This document shows positions 1-6,557 of a stretch of 6,566 bases of DNA, piece by piece. The notes under the pieces were generated by a model, which did no database searches, was not told the origin of the DNA, and saw only the letters and a list, made by a program, of their open reading frames with translations. A program made the position numbers and the translations under genes. The DNA lies in the NCBI GenBank assembly GCA_039815505.1, contig JBCBZE010000197.1, forward strand, positions 1 to 6,566. The letters are read 5' to 3'. Within the stretch, counting starts at the first letter, position 1, and each line of letters opens with the position of its first letter. The DNA is from CANLWN01 sp039815505 (GTDB lineage: Bacteria > Bacteroidota > Bacteroidia > Flavobacteriales > Flavobacteriaceae).

Positions 1-1164
1 GAGGTCAGGGATGCTACCAATCCTACTTTTTTAGGGTTGTATGGGTATGCACTTTCCGAAGATGCCCGGATAAATCAAAGCAACGATAAGGTACAGATCA
101 ACTTTAACAAACAAACGGACGGTACTTTCCTAGCGGATACCGTATATGCCATAGGTACCATAGGAATGGGCTTCAATGCTTTTGATAGACAAGACCTTGC
201 CGCGAATAAGAACGGGCTATATGCCGTACAACAATTGGTCAATGGAAAAACGTATACCGACTATGATTTTGAGACTTTTTCATTTTCGGAAACGCGATAT
301 ATCAATACCTTGATAGATTACGCACATTTTGGAAAATATAGGCAGCGTATACAGCAATGTTTTAAAGTTCCCGGAAATCGTTTGGGAATATATAATGAGC
401 TTCATAATGATGGAAAAATAGTTGTTAAGGAAGGGCTGTCCTACACCGTAGAAATCATCATCAAAGATCTAGAGGGTAACAGTGCCAAGGCTATAATTCC
501 CATAGTGGGAAAAAGAGAAGCGTTGAAAATAACAAAGAAAGAAAATAAAACGGACAACTATATTATCGCTAAAAAACCCAATAATTTTGATTTGGGTATT
601 GCCAAGGTGTATTTTCCATCAAATACATTTTATGAGGATTTTTACATTGATTTAAAGAAAGGAACGGATACCGTTACCATTCATAAAAACACGGTACCCG
701 CGCATCGTAATTTTACCATAACCTTTGATGCTTCAAAATATTCCCCCGAGGAACGCAAAAAACTATTCATTGCCCGCTTGGACAGAAGGTTGCGCCCTAG
801 CTATGCCTCTACCTATAAAAGAGGGACCACCTTTACTACCCGTACACGAAATTTAGGCACTTATACCCTTGTCAAGGACACATTGGCCCCTAGAATAAAA
901 TCCAAAAACTTTAAAGAAAAACAATGGTTGACCAACTATCGCTACTTAAGCCTTCACATAAGCGATGATCTTAGTGGGGTAAATACCTACTCCGCTACCC
1001 TCAACGGTAATTGGATATTAATGGAATACGAACCCAAGACGAATACGCTCACCTATAACTTCGATGATAAGATTTTGGACAAGAAACAATATGAGCTTAA
1101 AGTTAAGGTTACCGATAATGTAGGAAATTCCAATACCTTTGTCAGTACTTTTTATAGAAAATAA
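1..1164 (+). CDS. M23 family metallopeptidase, C-terminal part (5' end outside window)
   Basis: The frame is open from the first base, so this is the last 387 residues of a longer protein; the TTG at 37 is an internal leucine codon, not a start. I recognise the region that follows the catalytic domain in Bacteroidota M23 (lysostaphin-like, zinc) peptidases. Its landmarks are a GMGFNAFDRQDLAANKNG block at about residues 55-72, ETRYINTLIDYAHF at about 97-110, and a D-LEGN turn near 156. The last ~95 residues (from DTLAPRI near 293) look like a bacterial Ig-like beta-sandwich, with DDLSG near 322, NGNW near 335 and a closing VTDNVGN. The zinc ligands (HxxxD and HxH) would lie upstream and cannot be seen, so activity cannot be judged. 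The family cleaves peptidoglycan cross-bridges in the periplasm. The receptor gene begins 4 nt after the stop, which suggests co-transcription. The family call rests on remembered patterns, not on a search. Confidence 0.75.
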   Translation, partial: EVRDATNPTFLGLYGYALSEDARINQSNDKVQINFNKQTDGTFLADTVYAIGTIGMGFNAFDRQDLAANKNGLYAVQQLVNGKTYTDYDFETFSFSETRYINTLIDYAHFGKYRQRIQQCFKVPGNRLGIYNELHNDGKIVVKEGLSYTVEIIIKDLEGNSAKAIIPIVGKREALKITKKENKTDNYIIAKKPNNFDLGIAKVYFPSNTFYEDFYIDLKKGTDTVTIHKNTVPAHRNFTITFDASKYSPEERKKLFIARLDRRLRPSYASTYKRGTTFTTRTRNLGTYTLVKDTLAPRIKSKNFKEKQWLTNYRYLSLHISDDLSGVNTYSATLNGNWILMEYEPKTNTLTYNFDDKILDKKQYELKVKVTDNVGNSNTFVSTFYRK

Positions 1165-1168
1165 ACCT

Positions 1169-3637
1169 TTGAAGCGTACTAAAGCCCTTATTGTTTTTTT
1201 TGTTTTATGCGCAGCTTCAGTGCTACAGGCCCAAAACGCGACAATTACCGGAATAGTCTTGGACGAGGACAATAATCCCCTCGCCAACGCCAATATTACG
1301 TCTTTACAGGGCGGGACTTTTTCAGATGCCAATGGATTTTATGCACTGCAACTCACGGCCGATCAAAAAACGACCATAACCTTTTCTCACATAGGGCACA
1401 AAAATATAATTCTTTCGGATCTAATCCTGAATAGTAATGAGACCTATGAGTTTAATCCGGTGATGAAGACCGATATTGTTCAAGTCGATGGTGTGGTGGT
1501 AACCCCGACCGGAAGAAAAAATGTTGAGGGTATCACTACGGTTTCCCCGGAAGTCATTCGAAAAATCCCCGGAGCCAATGCGGGAGTGGAAAATATTCTT
1601 AAACTCCTACCCGGGGTTTCATCCAGCAACGAATTAAGCACGCAGTATTCCGTACGTGGCGGTAATTTTGATGAAAATCTGGTGTATGTGAACGGTATTG
1701 AGGTATACAGACCTTTTCTAATACGATCCGCGCAACAAGAAGGCTTAAGTTTTGTTAATAGCGATTTGGTACAGGACGTAGAATTTTCAGCCGGTGGGTT
1801 CCAAGCTAAATACGGCGATAAATTATCGTCCGTTTTGGACATTACCTATAAAAATCCGGTGGCCAACGGTCTTCAGATAGATGCGAGTCTACTTGGTGCA
1901 AGCGCAGCCCTAGAGACCATATCCAAAAACAAAAACTTCTCGACCATCAGTGGAGTACGTTTTAGGGATAATAGTCTATTGGTCAATAGCCTACAGACCG
2001 AAAGTAATTTTACTCCCGTCTTTGTAGATTTCCAATCATATCTTACCTATCGATTTTCAAAAAAGTTCCATTTGAACTTTTTAGGAAACGTTTCCATAAA
2101 CGATTACCAAAATGAGCCGTTGACAAGACAGACCAATTTTGGTACTTTGGATAATCCCAGGGCTTTATTGGTTTTTTATGAAGGGGAAGAGAACAATAGG
2201 TACAATACCGTTTTGGGAGCTTTAAAGGCCGATTATTTTCTAAATGAGAGAACGTCCCTAAAATTCATTACATCGCTCTATAGAACAACCGAGGAAGAGC
2301 GCTCGGACATTATTGCCCAATACGAACTAGGGGAGGTGGACACCAATCTTGGAAGCGAAAATTTAGGGGAAATAACCTCATCTAGAGGGCTGGGTTCTCA
2401 ATTTAATCGGGCCAGGAACGACTTGGATGCCCTAATTTTAACTATTGCCCATCAGGGAAAATACCTAAAGGACAGAAAATCATTGGAATGGGGCATAAAG
2501 TACACGCATGAGGATATCCGAGATCAGATACGGGAGTCGGAATTTATTGATTCCGCAGGATTCGTTATAAGGCCCCCTTTGCCCGAATTCATGAACGACC
2601 AGCCCCAAAATCCCTTTGATGCCCCCATTGTACCTTTTGAAGCAGTTAGTGCCATTAATTTTGTTAAGACGAATCGATTTTCAGGATTTGCGCAATACAG
2701 TGAACAGTTGCAATGGAAAAACCATGATATTTATTACAATATCGGGGCACGCGCACAAATTTGGACCGTTAGTGGGGAAAATATTGAAAAGACCTCACGA
2801 TTCATTTTTAGTCCAAGGGCCCAGTTTGCCATAAAACCGGATTGGGAAACGGATATGCTTTTTAGGGTATCCGGAGGATTGTATCAACAACCGCCATTTT
2901 ATAGGGAATTAAGAGACCGGAACGGAACGATACAACCGGCCGTAAAAGCGCAAAAATCCGTACACTTTGTTATTGGCAATGAATACAGCTTCATTCTCTG
3001 GGATAGACCTTTTACCTTGGTAAGTGAGGTCTATTATAAAAAACTGAACCAGGTAAACCCATATACCTTGGAGGATGTTCGAATACGCTATGGGGCCGAT
3101 AACAATGCGAAGGCTTTTGCATTTGGCGCGGAAGTCCGTATGAATGGCGCTTTTGTTCCAGGAACAGAATCATGGGTAAGCCTAGGGTTCCTTAGAACCG
3201 AAGAAAATATAGATGACCGGGGGTTTATATCCAGACCTACGGACCAACGACTAAAGGTAGGCGTACTCTTTCAGGACTACGTACCCAATATCCCAGATTT
3301 AAAAATGTATTTGAACTTGGTCTATAATACAGGGGTGCCGGGCGGTTCGCCGAACTTTGCCGATCCTTATCTTTTTCAGAATAGATTAAGGGATTATAGG
3401 CGTGCAGATTTAGGAATTTCATATATTTTAGCGGATGCGGACAAAAGATATCCAAAAAATCATTGGTTGCATAAGTTTAAGGAGTTGAATGTAGGTTTTG
3501 AAATTTTTAATCTCTTTAATAATCAAAACTCAATAACCAATACCTTTGTAAGGGATGTGGATACGCAACAGCAGTTTGCGGTACCGAATTTTTTGACAAC
3601 GCGCAGGCTAAATTTAAGAGTGCGCATGCGATTTTAG
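1169..3637 (+). CDS. TonB-dependent outer-membrane receptor with N-terminal carboxypeptidase-regulatory-like domain
   Basis: An 822-residue TonB-dependent receptor that would import a ligand across the outer membrane using the TonB/ExbBD system. Domains, numbered from TTG 1169: signal peptide 1-21 (KRTK, hydrophobic core, cleavage after LQA); carboxypeptidase-regulatory-like beta-sandwich about 23-100 (TITGIVLDEDNNPLANANI, then DANGFYAL); a TonB-box-like VDGVVVTP at 106-113; plug about 120-230 (ENILKLLPGV, SVRGGNFDEN at 161-170, AGGFQAKYGDKLSSVLDI); then a 22-strand-type barrel ending in RMRF, with the C-terminal Phe typical of barrel proteins. No ATG or GTG precedes the signal peptide. TTG 1169 lies 4 nt after the peptidase stop and gives a compact signal sequence; TTG 1139 would overlap the peptidase by 26 nt and is less likely. 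No SusD gene follows, so a glycan-uptake SusC role is not supported. The ligand is unknown. Confidence 0.92.
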   Translation: MKRTKALIVFFVLCAASVLQAQNATITGIVLDEDNNPLANANITSLQGGTFSDANGFYALQLTADQKTTITFSHIGHKNIILSDLILNSNETYEFNPVMKTDIVQVDGVVVTPTGRKNVEGITTVSPEVIRKIPGANAGVENILKLLPGVSSSNELSTQYSVRGGNFDENLVYVNGIEVYRPFLIRSAQQEGLSFVNSDLVQDVEFSAGGFQAKYGDKLSSVLDITYKNPVANGLQIDASLLGASAALETISKNKNFSTISGVRFRDNSLLVNSLQTESNFTPVFVDFQSYLTYRFSKKFHLNFLGNVSINDYQNEPLTRQTNFGTLDNPRALLVFYEGEENNRYNTVLGALKADYFLNERTSLKFITSLYRTTEEERSDIIAQYELGEVDTNLGSENLGEITSSRGLGSQFNRARNDLDALILTIAHQGKYLKDRKSLEWGIKYTHEDIRDQIRESEFIDSAGFVIRPPLPEFMNDQPQNPFDAPIVPFEAVSAINFVKTNRFSGFAQYSEQLQWKNHDIYYNIGARAQIWTVSGENIEKTSRFIFSPRAQFAIKPDWETDMLFRVSGGLYQQPPFYRELRDRNGTIQPAVKAQKSVHFVIGNEYSFILWDRPFTLVSEVYYKKLNQVNPYTLEDVRIRYGADNNAKAFAFGAEVRMNGAFVPGTESWVSLGFLRTEENIDDRGFISRPTDQRLKVGVLFQDYVPNIPDLKMYLNLVYNTGVPGGSPNFADPYLFQNRLRDYRRADLGISYILADADKRYPKNHWLHKFKELNVGFEIFNLFNNQNSITNTFVRDVDTQQQFAVPNFLTTRRLNLRVRMRF

Positions 3638-3646
3638 AGTTATATA

Positions 3647-4306
3647 ATGAAAAAGACCTGTATCATATTATTTTTTACTTTCATGTGCATGGGAACGTAT
3701 GCCCAGAAAAATATTTACGAAAGCAATAAGTTCGATGCTTTGAGCAAAGATCATAAAATATTGGCCATTATGCCCTTTCTAACCAAATTGGATTTAGAGG
3801 ACATTTCCAAGACGGAGCTTGTTAAGTTGGAAGAAAAAGAAGGCTTGGCCGTACAGAATGCTTTGGAGACCTATTTTTCCAGGGGTAGAAAAAGGAAGAA
3901 GTTTTCGGTAGAGTTTCAGAATATCGATAACACCAATGCCATCTTGGCCAAAAACAATATTACCTATCAAAACATAGATATTTATACCGTCAAGGAGCTT
4001 TGCAAAATTTTGGAAGTGGATGGTATTATCAATGGAAACTTAAATTTAAACATTTTACTTTCCAAAGGCATTTCAACAGAGTTTAGTTTAATGGATTATT
4101 TTCTTGGAAAGTCCAACTATGGACGAATAGGCATTAAAGTCAGCGATGGAAATACGGGAAAGCTACTGTGGAAATACGAAAAGGAAATAAATAAAAAATC
4201 GGGTAGAAATACCTATGCCCTTATTGATGGGATGATGAAAAAAGCCACTAGGAAATTCCCTTATGATAAGGAAAGGGAAAGAAAAAGGGATAGGAAAAAA
4301 AATTAA
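3647..4306 (+). CDS. Exported protein of unknown function, TolB-N/CsgG/LpoB-like fold suspected
   Basis: I do not recognise a named family. The 219-residue product starts with a signal peptide (MKK, hydrophobic 6-15, probable cleavage near TYA-Q at 19-20) and has no lipobox, so it is likely periplasmic or secreted. The mature part follows the alpha/beta order of the TolB-N/CsgG/LpoB-type fold: strand KILAIMPF at 37-44, helix 64-79, strand from FSVEF at 86-90, helix plus strand ELCKILEVDGIINGNL at 117-132, then a long strand pair IGIKVSDGNTGKLLWKYE at 161-178 and a last helix. The motifs DGIxNG and SDGNTGKLLW fit that reading, but it remains an inference. Residues 208-219 form a tail with 11 of 12 residues charged. 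The ATG lies 9 nt after the receptor stop, so this is probably the last gene of the operon and may assist the receptor or peptidase. The stop overlaps the stop of the opposite gene. Confidence 0.85.
   Translation: MKKTCIILFFTFMCMGTYAQKNIYESNKFDALSKDHKILAIMPFLTKLDLEDISKTELVKLEEKEGLAVQNALETYFSRGRKRKKFSVEFQNIDNTNAILAKNNITYQNIDIYTVKELCKILEVDGIINGNLNLNILLSKGISTEFSLMDYFLGKSNYGRIGIKVSDGNTGKLLWKYEKEINKKSGRNTYALIDGMMKKATRKFPYDKERERKRDRKKN
4303..4306. other. TTAA shared by two convergent stop codons
   Basis: The palindrome TTAA holds the TAA stop of the exported-protein gene (4304-4306, plus) and the TAA stop of the cysteine desulfurase gene (4303-4305, minus). The two coding regions overlap tail to tail by 4 nt, so any transcription terminator for either gene must lie inside the other gene's coding sequence. 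Next to it, bases 4295-4302 are eight A residues, which read as a run of eight U directly after the desulfurase stop. Only a weak imperfect hairpin (about 4310-4333) precedes that run, so I do not call a terminator. Confidence 0.9.
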
Positions 4307-5451
4307 TCGTCGGCAAATTCCTTTAGGACCCGAACCACGTAATCCAACTCTTCCACAGTATTGTATTTGGAAAAAGAAAAACGTAACGACGGTCTTTTCA
4401 AATCTTCATCGGATAATATTTCGGACAGCACATGGGAACCTTTATCACTTCCGGATTGGCATGCGCTCCCCTTGGAACAGGCAATGCCTTTTATGTCTAA
4501 ATGAAAAAGTAGCATCAAGGCTTTCTGTTCATCAAAAGGTAAACGGACATTCACTAATGTATAGGTGCTTTTCTCCAAATTTCCAGAATGGCCATTAAAG
4601 CTTACCCCAGGTATTTCGGTTGTTATGCTATCGATGAAATGTTTTTTCAAACCTTCTACATACGCTTTCTCCTTCTCCAGATTATCATAAGAAGCTATAA
4701 AAGCCTCTTCTAGACCAACAATATTATGAAAAGATTCGGTACCGGCCCTATAGCCACGCTCTTGAGAGCCCCCATAAATAAGAGGTTTTAATCCTGTGTT
4801 TTTCCTGATAAATGCAAAACCCACGCCTTTGGGACCATGGAATTTATGTGCCGCCGCGGTCAAAAAATCAGCTGGTGTATGCTTTACGTCCCAAGGATAA
4901 TGTCCTATGGATTGAACGGTATCGGAATGAAACAGGGCCCCACTATCCGAACAAAGTCTTGAAATACGATCAATATCGATCTTGTTACCAATTTCATTGT
5001 TTACGTGCATTAGGCTTACCAATTTTTTGGTCGTGTCCTGTTTTAATAAGTTTTCCAAATGAATAAGATCCGGGTCACCAAAATGATCCAAATCCACAAA
5101 GTGCAGTGCTATACCATATTCATTTGCCAATTCCTCTACCGTATGTAGAACGGCATGGTGTTCTATTTTAGACGTAATTATCGTCCGCACTCCCAAATCG
5201 CGAACTGCACTGCGTAAAATCATATTGTCCGCCTCCGTTCCCCCAGATGTAAATATGATCTCCGAAGGTTGCGCGTTTAAATACTTTGCAATGGTTTTTC
5301 GGGCACTTTCCACAGCTGTTTTTGCAGACCTGCCAAAACTGTGGGTAGAGGATGGATTTCCGTAAAAATTAGTCAAAGCTTCCTGCATTTTGGAAATGAC
5401 CTCGTCTCTCACCTGAGTGGTAGCGGCACTGTCCAGATATACTTTTTGCAT
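4303..5451 (-). CDS. Cysteine desulfurase, NifS/IscS type (class V aminotransferase fold)
   Basis: A 382-residue cytoplasmic PLP enzyme that removes sulfur from L-cysteine, giving alanine and an enzyme-bound persulfide for Fe-S clusters or tRNA thiolation. Visible motifs: N-terminal YLDSAATT at 5-12; GNPSS at 31-35; SGGTEADN at 69-76 (phosphate binding); EHHAV at 97-101, with His98 as the likely ring-stacking residue; NNEIG at 151-155; HSDTVQ at 175-180, with Asp177 and Gln180 contacting PLP; HKFHGPKG at 202-209, with Lys203 as the Schiff-base lysine; GSAC at 328-331 in a long group I loop, with Cys331 as the persulfide cysteine; and LRFSF near 356. All key residues are present. The protein ends soon after the last helix (VLKEFADD) and lacks the C-terminal extension that E. 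coli IscS uses for IscU. No scaffold or sulfur-acceptor gene is in the window, so the exact subtype and target are open and I give no symbol. It converges on the upstream operon and diverges from the lipoprotein gene. Confidence 0.96.
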   Translation of the reverse strand: MQKVYLDSAATTQVRDEVISKMQEALTNFYGNPSSTHSFGRSAKTAVESARKTIAKYLNAQPSEIIFTSGGTEADNMILRSAVRDLGVRTIITSKIEHHAVLHTVEELANEYGIALHFVDLDHFGDPDLIHLENLLKQDTTKKLVSLMHVNNEIGNKIDIDRISRLCSDSGALFHSDTVQSIGHYPWDVKHTPADFLTAAAHKFHGPKGVGFAFIRKNTGLKPLIYGGSQERGYRAGTESFHNIVGLEEAFIASYDNLEKEKAYVEGLKKHFIDSITTEIPGVSFNGHSGNLEKSTYTLVNVRLPFDEQKALMLLFHLDIKGIACSKGSACQSGSDKGSHVLSEILSDEDLKRPSLRFSFSKYNTVEELDYVVRVLKEFADD

Positions 5452-5478
5452 TATAACTACATCGATTTAGAAATTGGT

Positions 5479-5486
5479 CAAAAATA
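5479..5486 (-). promoter_or_regulatory. Candidate -7 box (TATTTTTG) for the cysteine desulfurase gene
   Basis: On the minus strand 5486-5479 reads TATTTTTG, an exact match to the Bacteroidota -7 consensus TAnnTTTG. Transcription would start around 5472-5476, leaving a leader of roughly 20-25 nt before the ATG at 5451. No clear TTTG -33 element lies at the expected distance, which lowers confidence. The consensus carries only six fixed bases, so chance matches occur in AT-rich DNA. Confidence 0.5.
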
Positions 5487-5552
5487 GTTGAAATAAAGTT
5501 AATTTCTCCTAAAATCACACCAAACCTCTAGGAATATCCCTTTTATTTCGTT

Positions 5553-5560
5553 TAAATTTG
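5553..5560 (+). promoter_or_regulatory. Candidate -7 box (TAAATTTG) for the lipoprotein gene
   Basis: TAAATTTG matches the Bacteroidota -7 consensus TAnnTTTG exactly and ends only 4 nt before the ATG at 5565. Because this box normally sits just upstream of the transcription start, the mRNA would begin at or almost at the start codon, making it leaderless or nearly so. A -33 TTTG is not evident at the right distance. The ATG itself is secure: an in-frame TGA lies at 5559-5561 and the lipoprotein signal peptide begins right after the ATG. Confidence 0.5.
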
Positions 5561-5564
5561 AAGC

Positions 5565-6557
5565 ATGCAAAAATTACTTGTTTTCTGCTTATTGGCTCTA
5601 CTTTTTTCTTGTGATGATGGGGACTTACAAATAGAAACCATAGATTTTGATGGAATTACGGTTCAAGCATGCGATAGCCCTATAAATACGGATACCGAGC
5701 TTTTTTTCAAAATAGATGGTGATGAGGCACTCATTCTGGAATTACAGTCCAGTTTGTTGCAAAATGCTACGGCTACAGGGATAAGCAGTAGTATTCCCGG
5801 TCAGTCGCAACTTACATACCGGTTTTTTTCAGGGACGGTAAGCAACACTTATTTCTGTAGTGATGTTCCACCCGCTACACCCACTGTAATGGATGAAATT
5901 GGGGCCGAAGGCGGTACCGTAAATATTGGTTCTAGCCTCACATCCACGACAACGACGGTTAAAACATATACGCATGAGGTGGACATATCCGATCTTACCT
6001 TGGTCAATAGTCTCAATGAAAGACTTACGGATGAATCTGGATTGGACTATGGGGACATAAATACAACTACGGATACAAGTACGGAACTAGTGTTTGAGAA
6101 TTATGCAGACATTGCCGTCGTCGAATGCGAAAATGTACTGGCCGAGGGTTTTATACGACTGTATAAAATCATAAACGATGAATTTATAGCCTTGGATATT
6201 CCCGTGACCGCTCTTGCGAATATGGCAACCACCTTGCCAAGAGAAGTTGATTTGGCAACCACGGGCAGCTTTAGGAATTACTTGTTGAATACGCCCATTA
6301 GTGCCGAACTGGCATGTGAAACCATGGCCCTGACCGATGAAAATACGATCGGGGAGTTTTTTTCCTCGGAAGGGACCATACAAGTGAATACCGTAGAAAA
6401 TGAACCTGACACAGAAGGGTTGGTGTCCTATACCCATACCATTACCATTACCGATGTGTTATTGACGCTAAGAAGACCAAGTGAGGAGACGGACGTAGTA
6501 TTGCAAGCCCCCATAGAAACCATCACATTTGGGGATGTTGTGACTTTTGCCAACTAG
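5565..6557 (+). CDS. Lipoprotein of unknown function with two tandem copies of one domain
   Basis: A 330-residue protein with a type II signal peptide: MQK, hydrophobic 4-14, lipobox LFSC with Cys16 as the lipidated residue. The residues after it, DDGD, resemble the acidic lipoprotein export signals of Bacteroidota that direct lipoproteins to the cell surface; surface exposure is therefore plausible but inferred. The mature part is rich in Thr, Asp, Glu and beta-branched residues and looks all-beta. Residues about 24-169 and 175-330 align with each other: cysteine pairs Cys36/Cys98 and Cys188/Cys251, KIxxDE at 49-54 and 201-206, YTHxxxI at 135-141 and 289-295, and a closing GD(I/V). I do not recognise the family. 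The gene diverges from the cysteine desulfurase and the window ends 9 nt after its stop, so its downstream neighbour is unseen. The reading frame is intact and the gene appears complete. Confidence 0.88.
   Translation: MQKLLVFCLLALLFSCDDGDLQIETIDFDGITVQACDSPINTDTELFFKIDGDEALILELQSSLLQNATATGISSSIPGQSQLTYRFFSGTVSNTYFCSDVPPATPTVMDEIGAEGGTVNIGSSLTSTTTTVKTYTHEVDISDLTLVNSLNERLTDESGLDYGDINTTTDTSTELVFENYADIAVVECENVLAEGFIRLYKIINDEFIALDIPVTALANMATTLPREVDLATTGSFRNYLLNTPISAELACETMALTDENTIGEFFSSEGTIQVNTVENEPDTEGLVSYTHTITITDVLLTLRRPSEETDVVLQAPIETITFGDVVTFAN
5634..6554 (+). repeat. Internal protein-level duplication in the lipoprotein
   Basis: Two modules, about 5634-6071 (residues 24-169) and 6087-6554 (residues 175-330), are related at protein level at an almost constant offset of 152-154 residues, widening to 160 at the end. 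From residues 31-71 against 183-223 the match is gapless, with about 11 identities in 41, including I, V, C, KI, DE, L, L and N. Later anchors are Cys98/Cys251, G-T at 117-118/270-271 and YTH at 135-137/289-291. No matching DNA repeat is obvious, so the duplication is old. Confidence 0.75.

Larger units (their letters stand above)
5452..5564. promoter_or_regulatory. Divergent intergenic region between cysteine desulfurase and lipoprotein genes
   Basis: These 113 AT-rich bases separate two gene starts and are the only non-coding stretch over 10 nt in the window. They hold one TAnnTTTG-type box in each direction (separate entries). A 7-bp inverted repeat, AGAAATT at 5469-5475 and AATTTCT at 5501-5507, brackets the minus-strand box. 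Short AT-rich repeats arise easily by chance, so an operator role is only a suggestion. I see no riboswitch-like or terminator structure. Confidence 0.7.

Noticed and set aside
1018..1332. Minus-strand open frame of 104 codons across the peptidase-receptor junction
   Set aside because: It lies antisense to two well-supported coding regions, has no recognisable domain, and its only hydrophobic stretch mirrors the receptor signal peptide.
1480..1842. Minus-strand open frame of 120 codons inside the receptor
   Set aside because: It is antisense to the highly conserved plug domain and has no domain or plausible start context.
2616..2834. Plus-strand open frame of 72 codons inside the receptor
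   Set aside because: It is an out-of-frame reading of the barrel region with no family resemblance.
3237..3455. Minus-strand open frame of 72 codons inside the receptor
   Set aside because: It is antisense to the barrel end and shows no protein-like features.
3541..3548. TACCTTTG as a promoter for the exported-protein gene
   Set aside because: It lies about 100 nt upstream inside the receptor coding sequence, has no -33 partner, and the same word recurs at 1134 encoding the same amino acids.
1169..3637. SusC-type glycan receptor of a polysaccharide utilisation locus
   Set aside because: The next gene is not SusD-like, no glycoside hydrolase is near, and at 822 residues the protein is shorter than typical SusC proteins of around 1000.
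4310..4333. Intrinsic terminator for the desulfurase gene
   Set aside because: The U-run after the stop is good, but the preceding stem is only 4 plus 3 pairs with an asymmetric internal loop, too weak to call.
4263..4598. Plus-strand open frame of 111 codons running from the exported-protein gene into the desulfurase gene
   Set aside because: It reads the charged tail out of frame and then the antisense of the desulfurase C-terminus, which includes the catalytic-cysteine loop; the desulfurase is certain on the other strand.
4812..5066. Plus-strand open frame of 84 codons inside the desulfurase gene
   Set aside because: It is antisense to the PLP-lysine region of a clear enzyme gene.
6087..6437. 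Minus-strand open frame of 116 codons inside the lipoprotein gene
   Set aside because: It is antisense to the second duplicated module, with no recognisable features.
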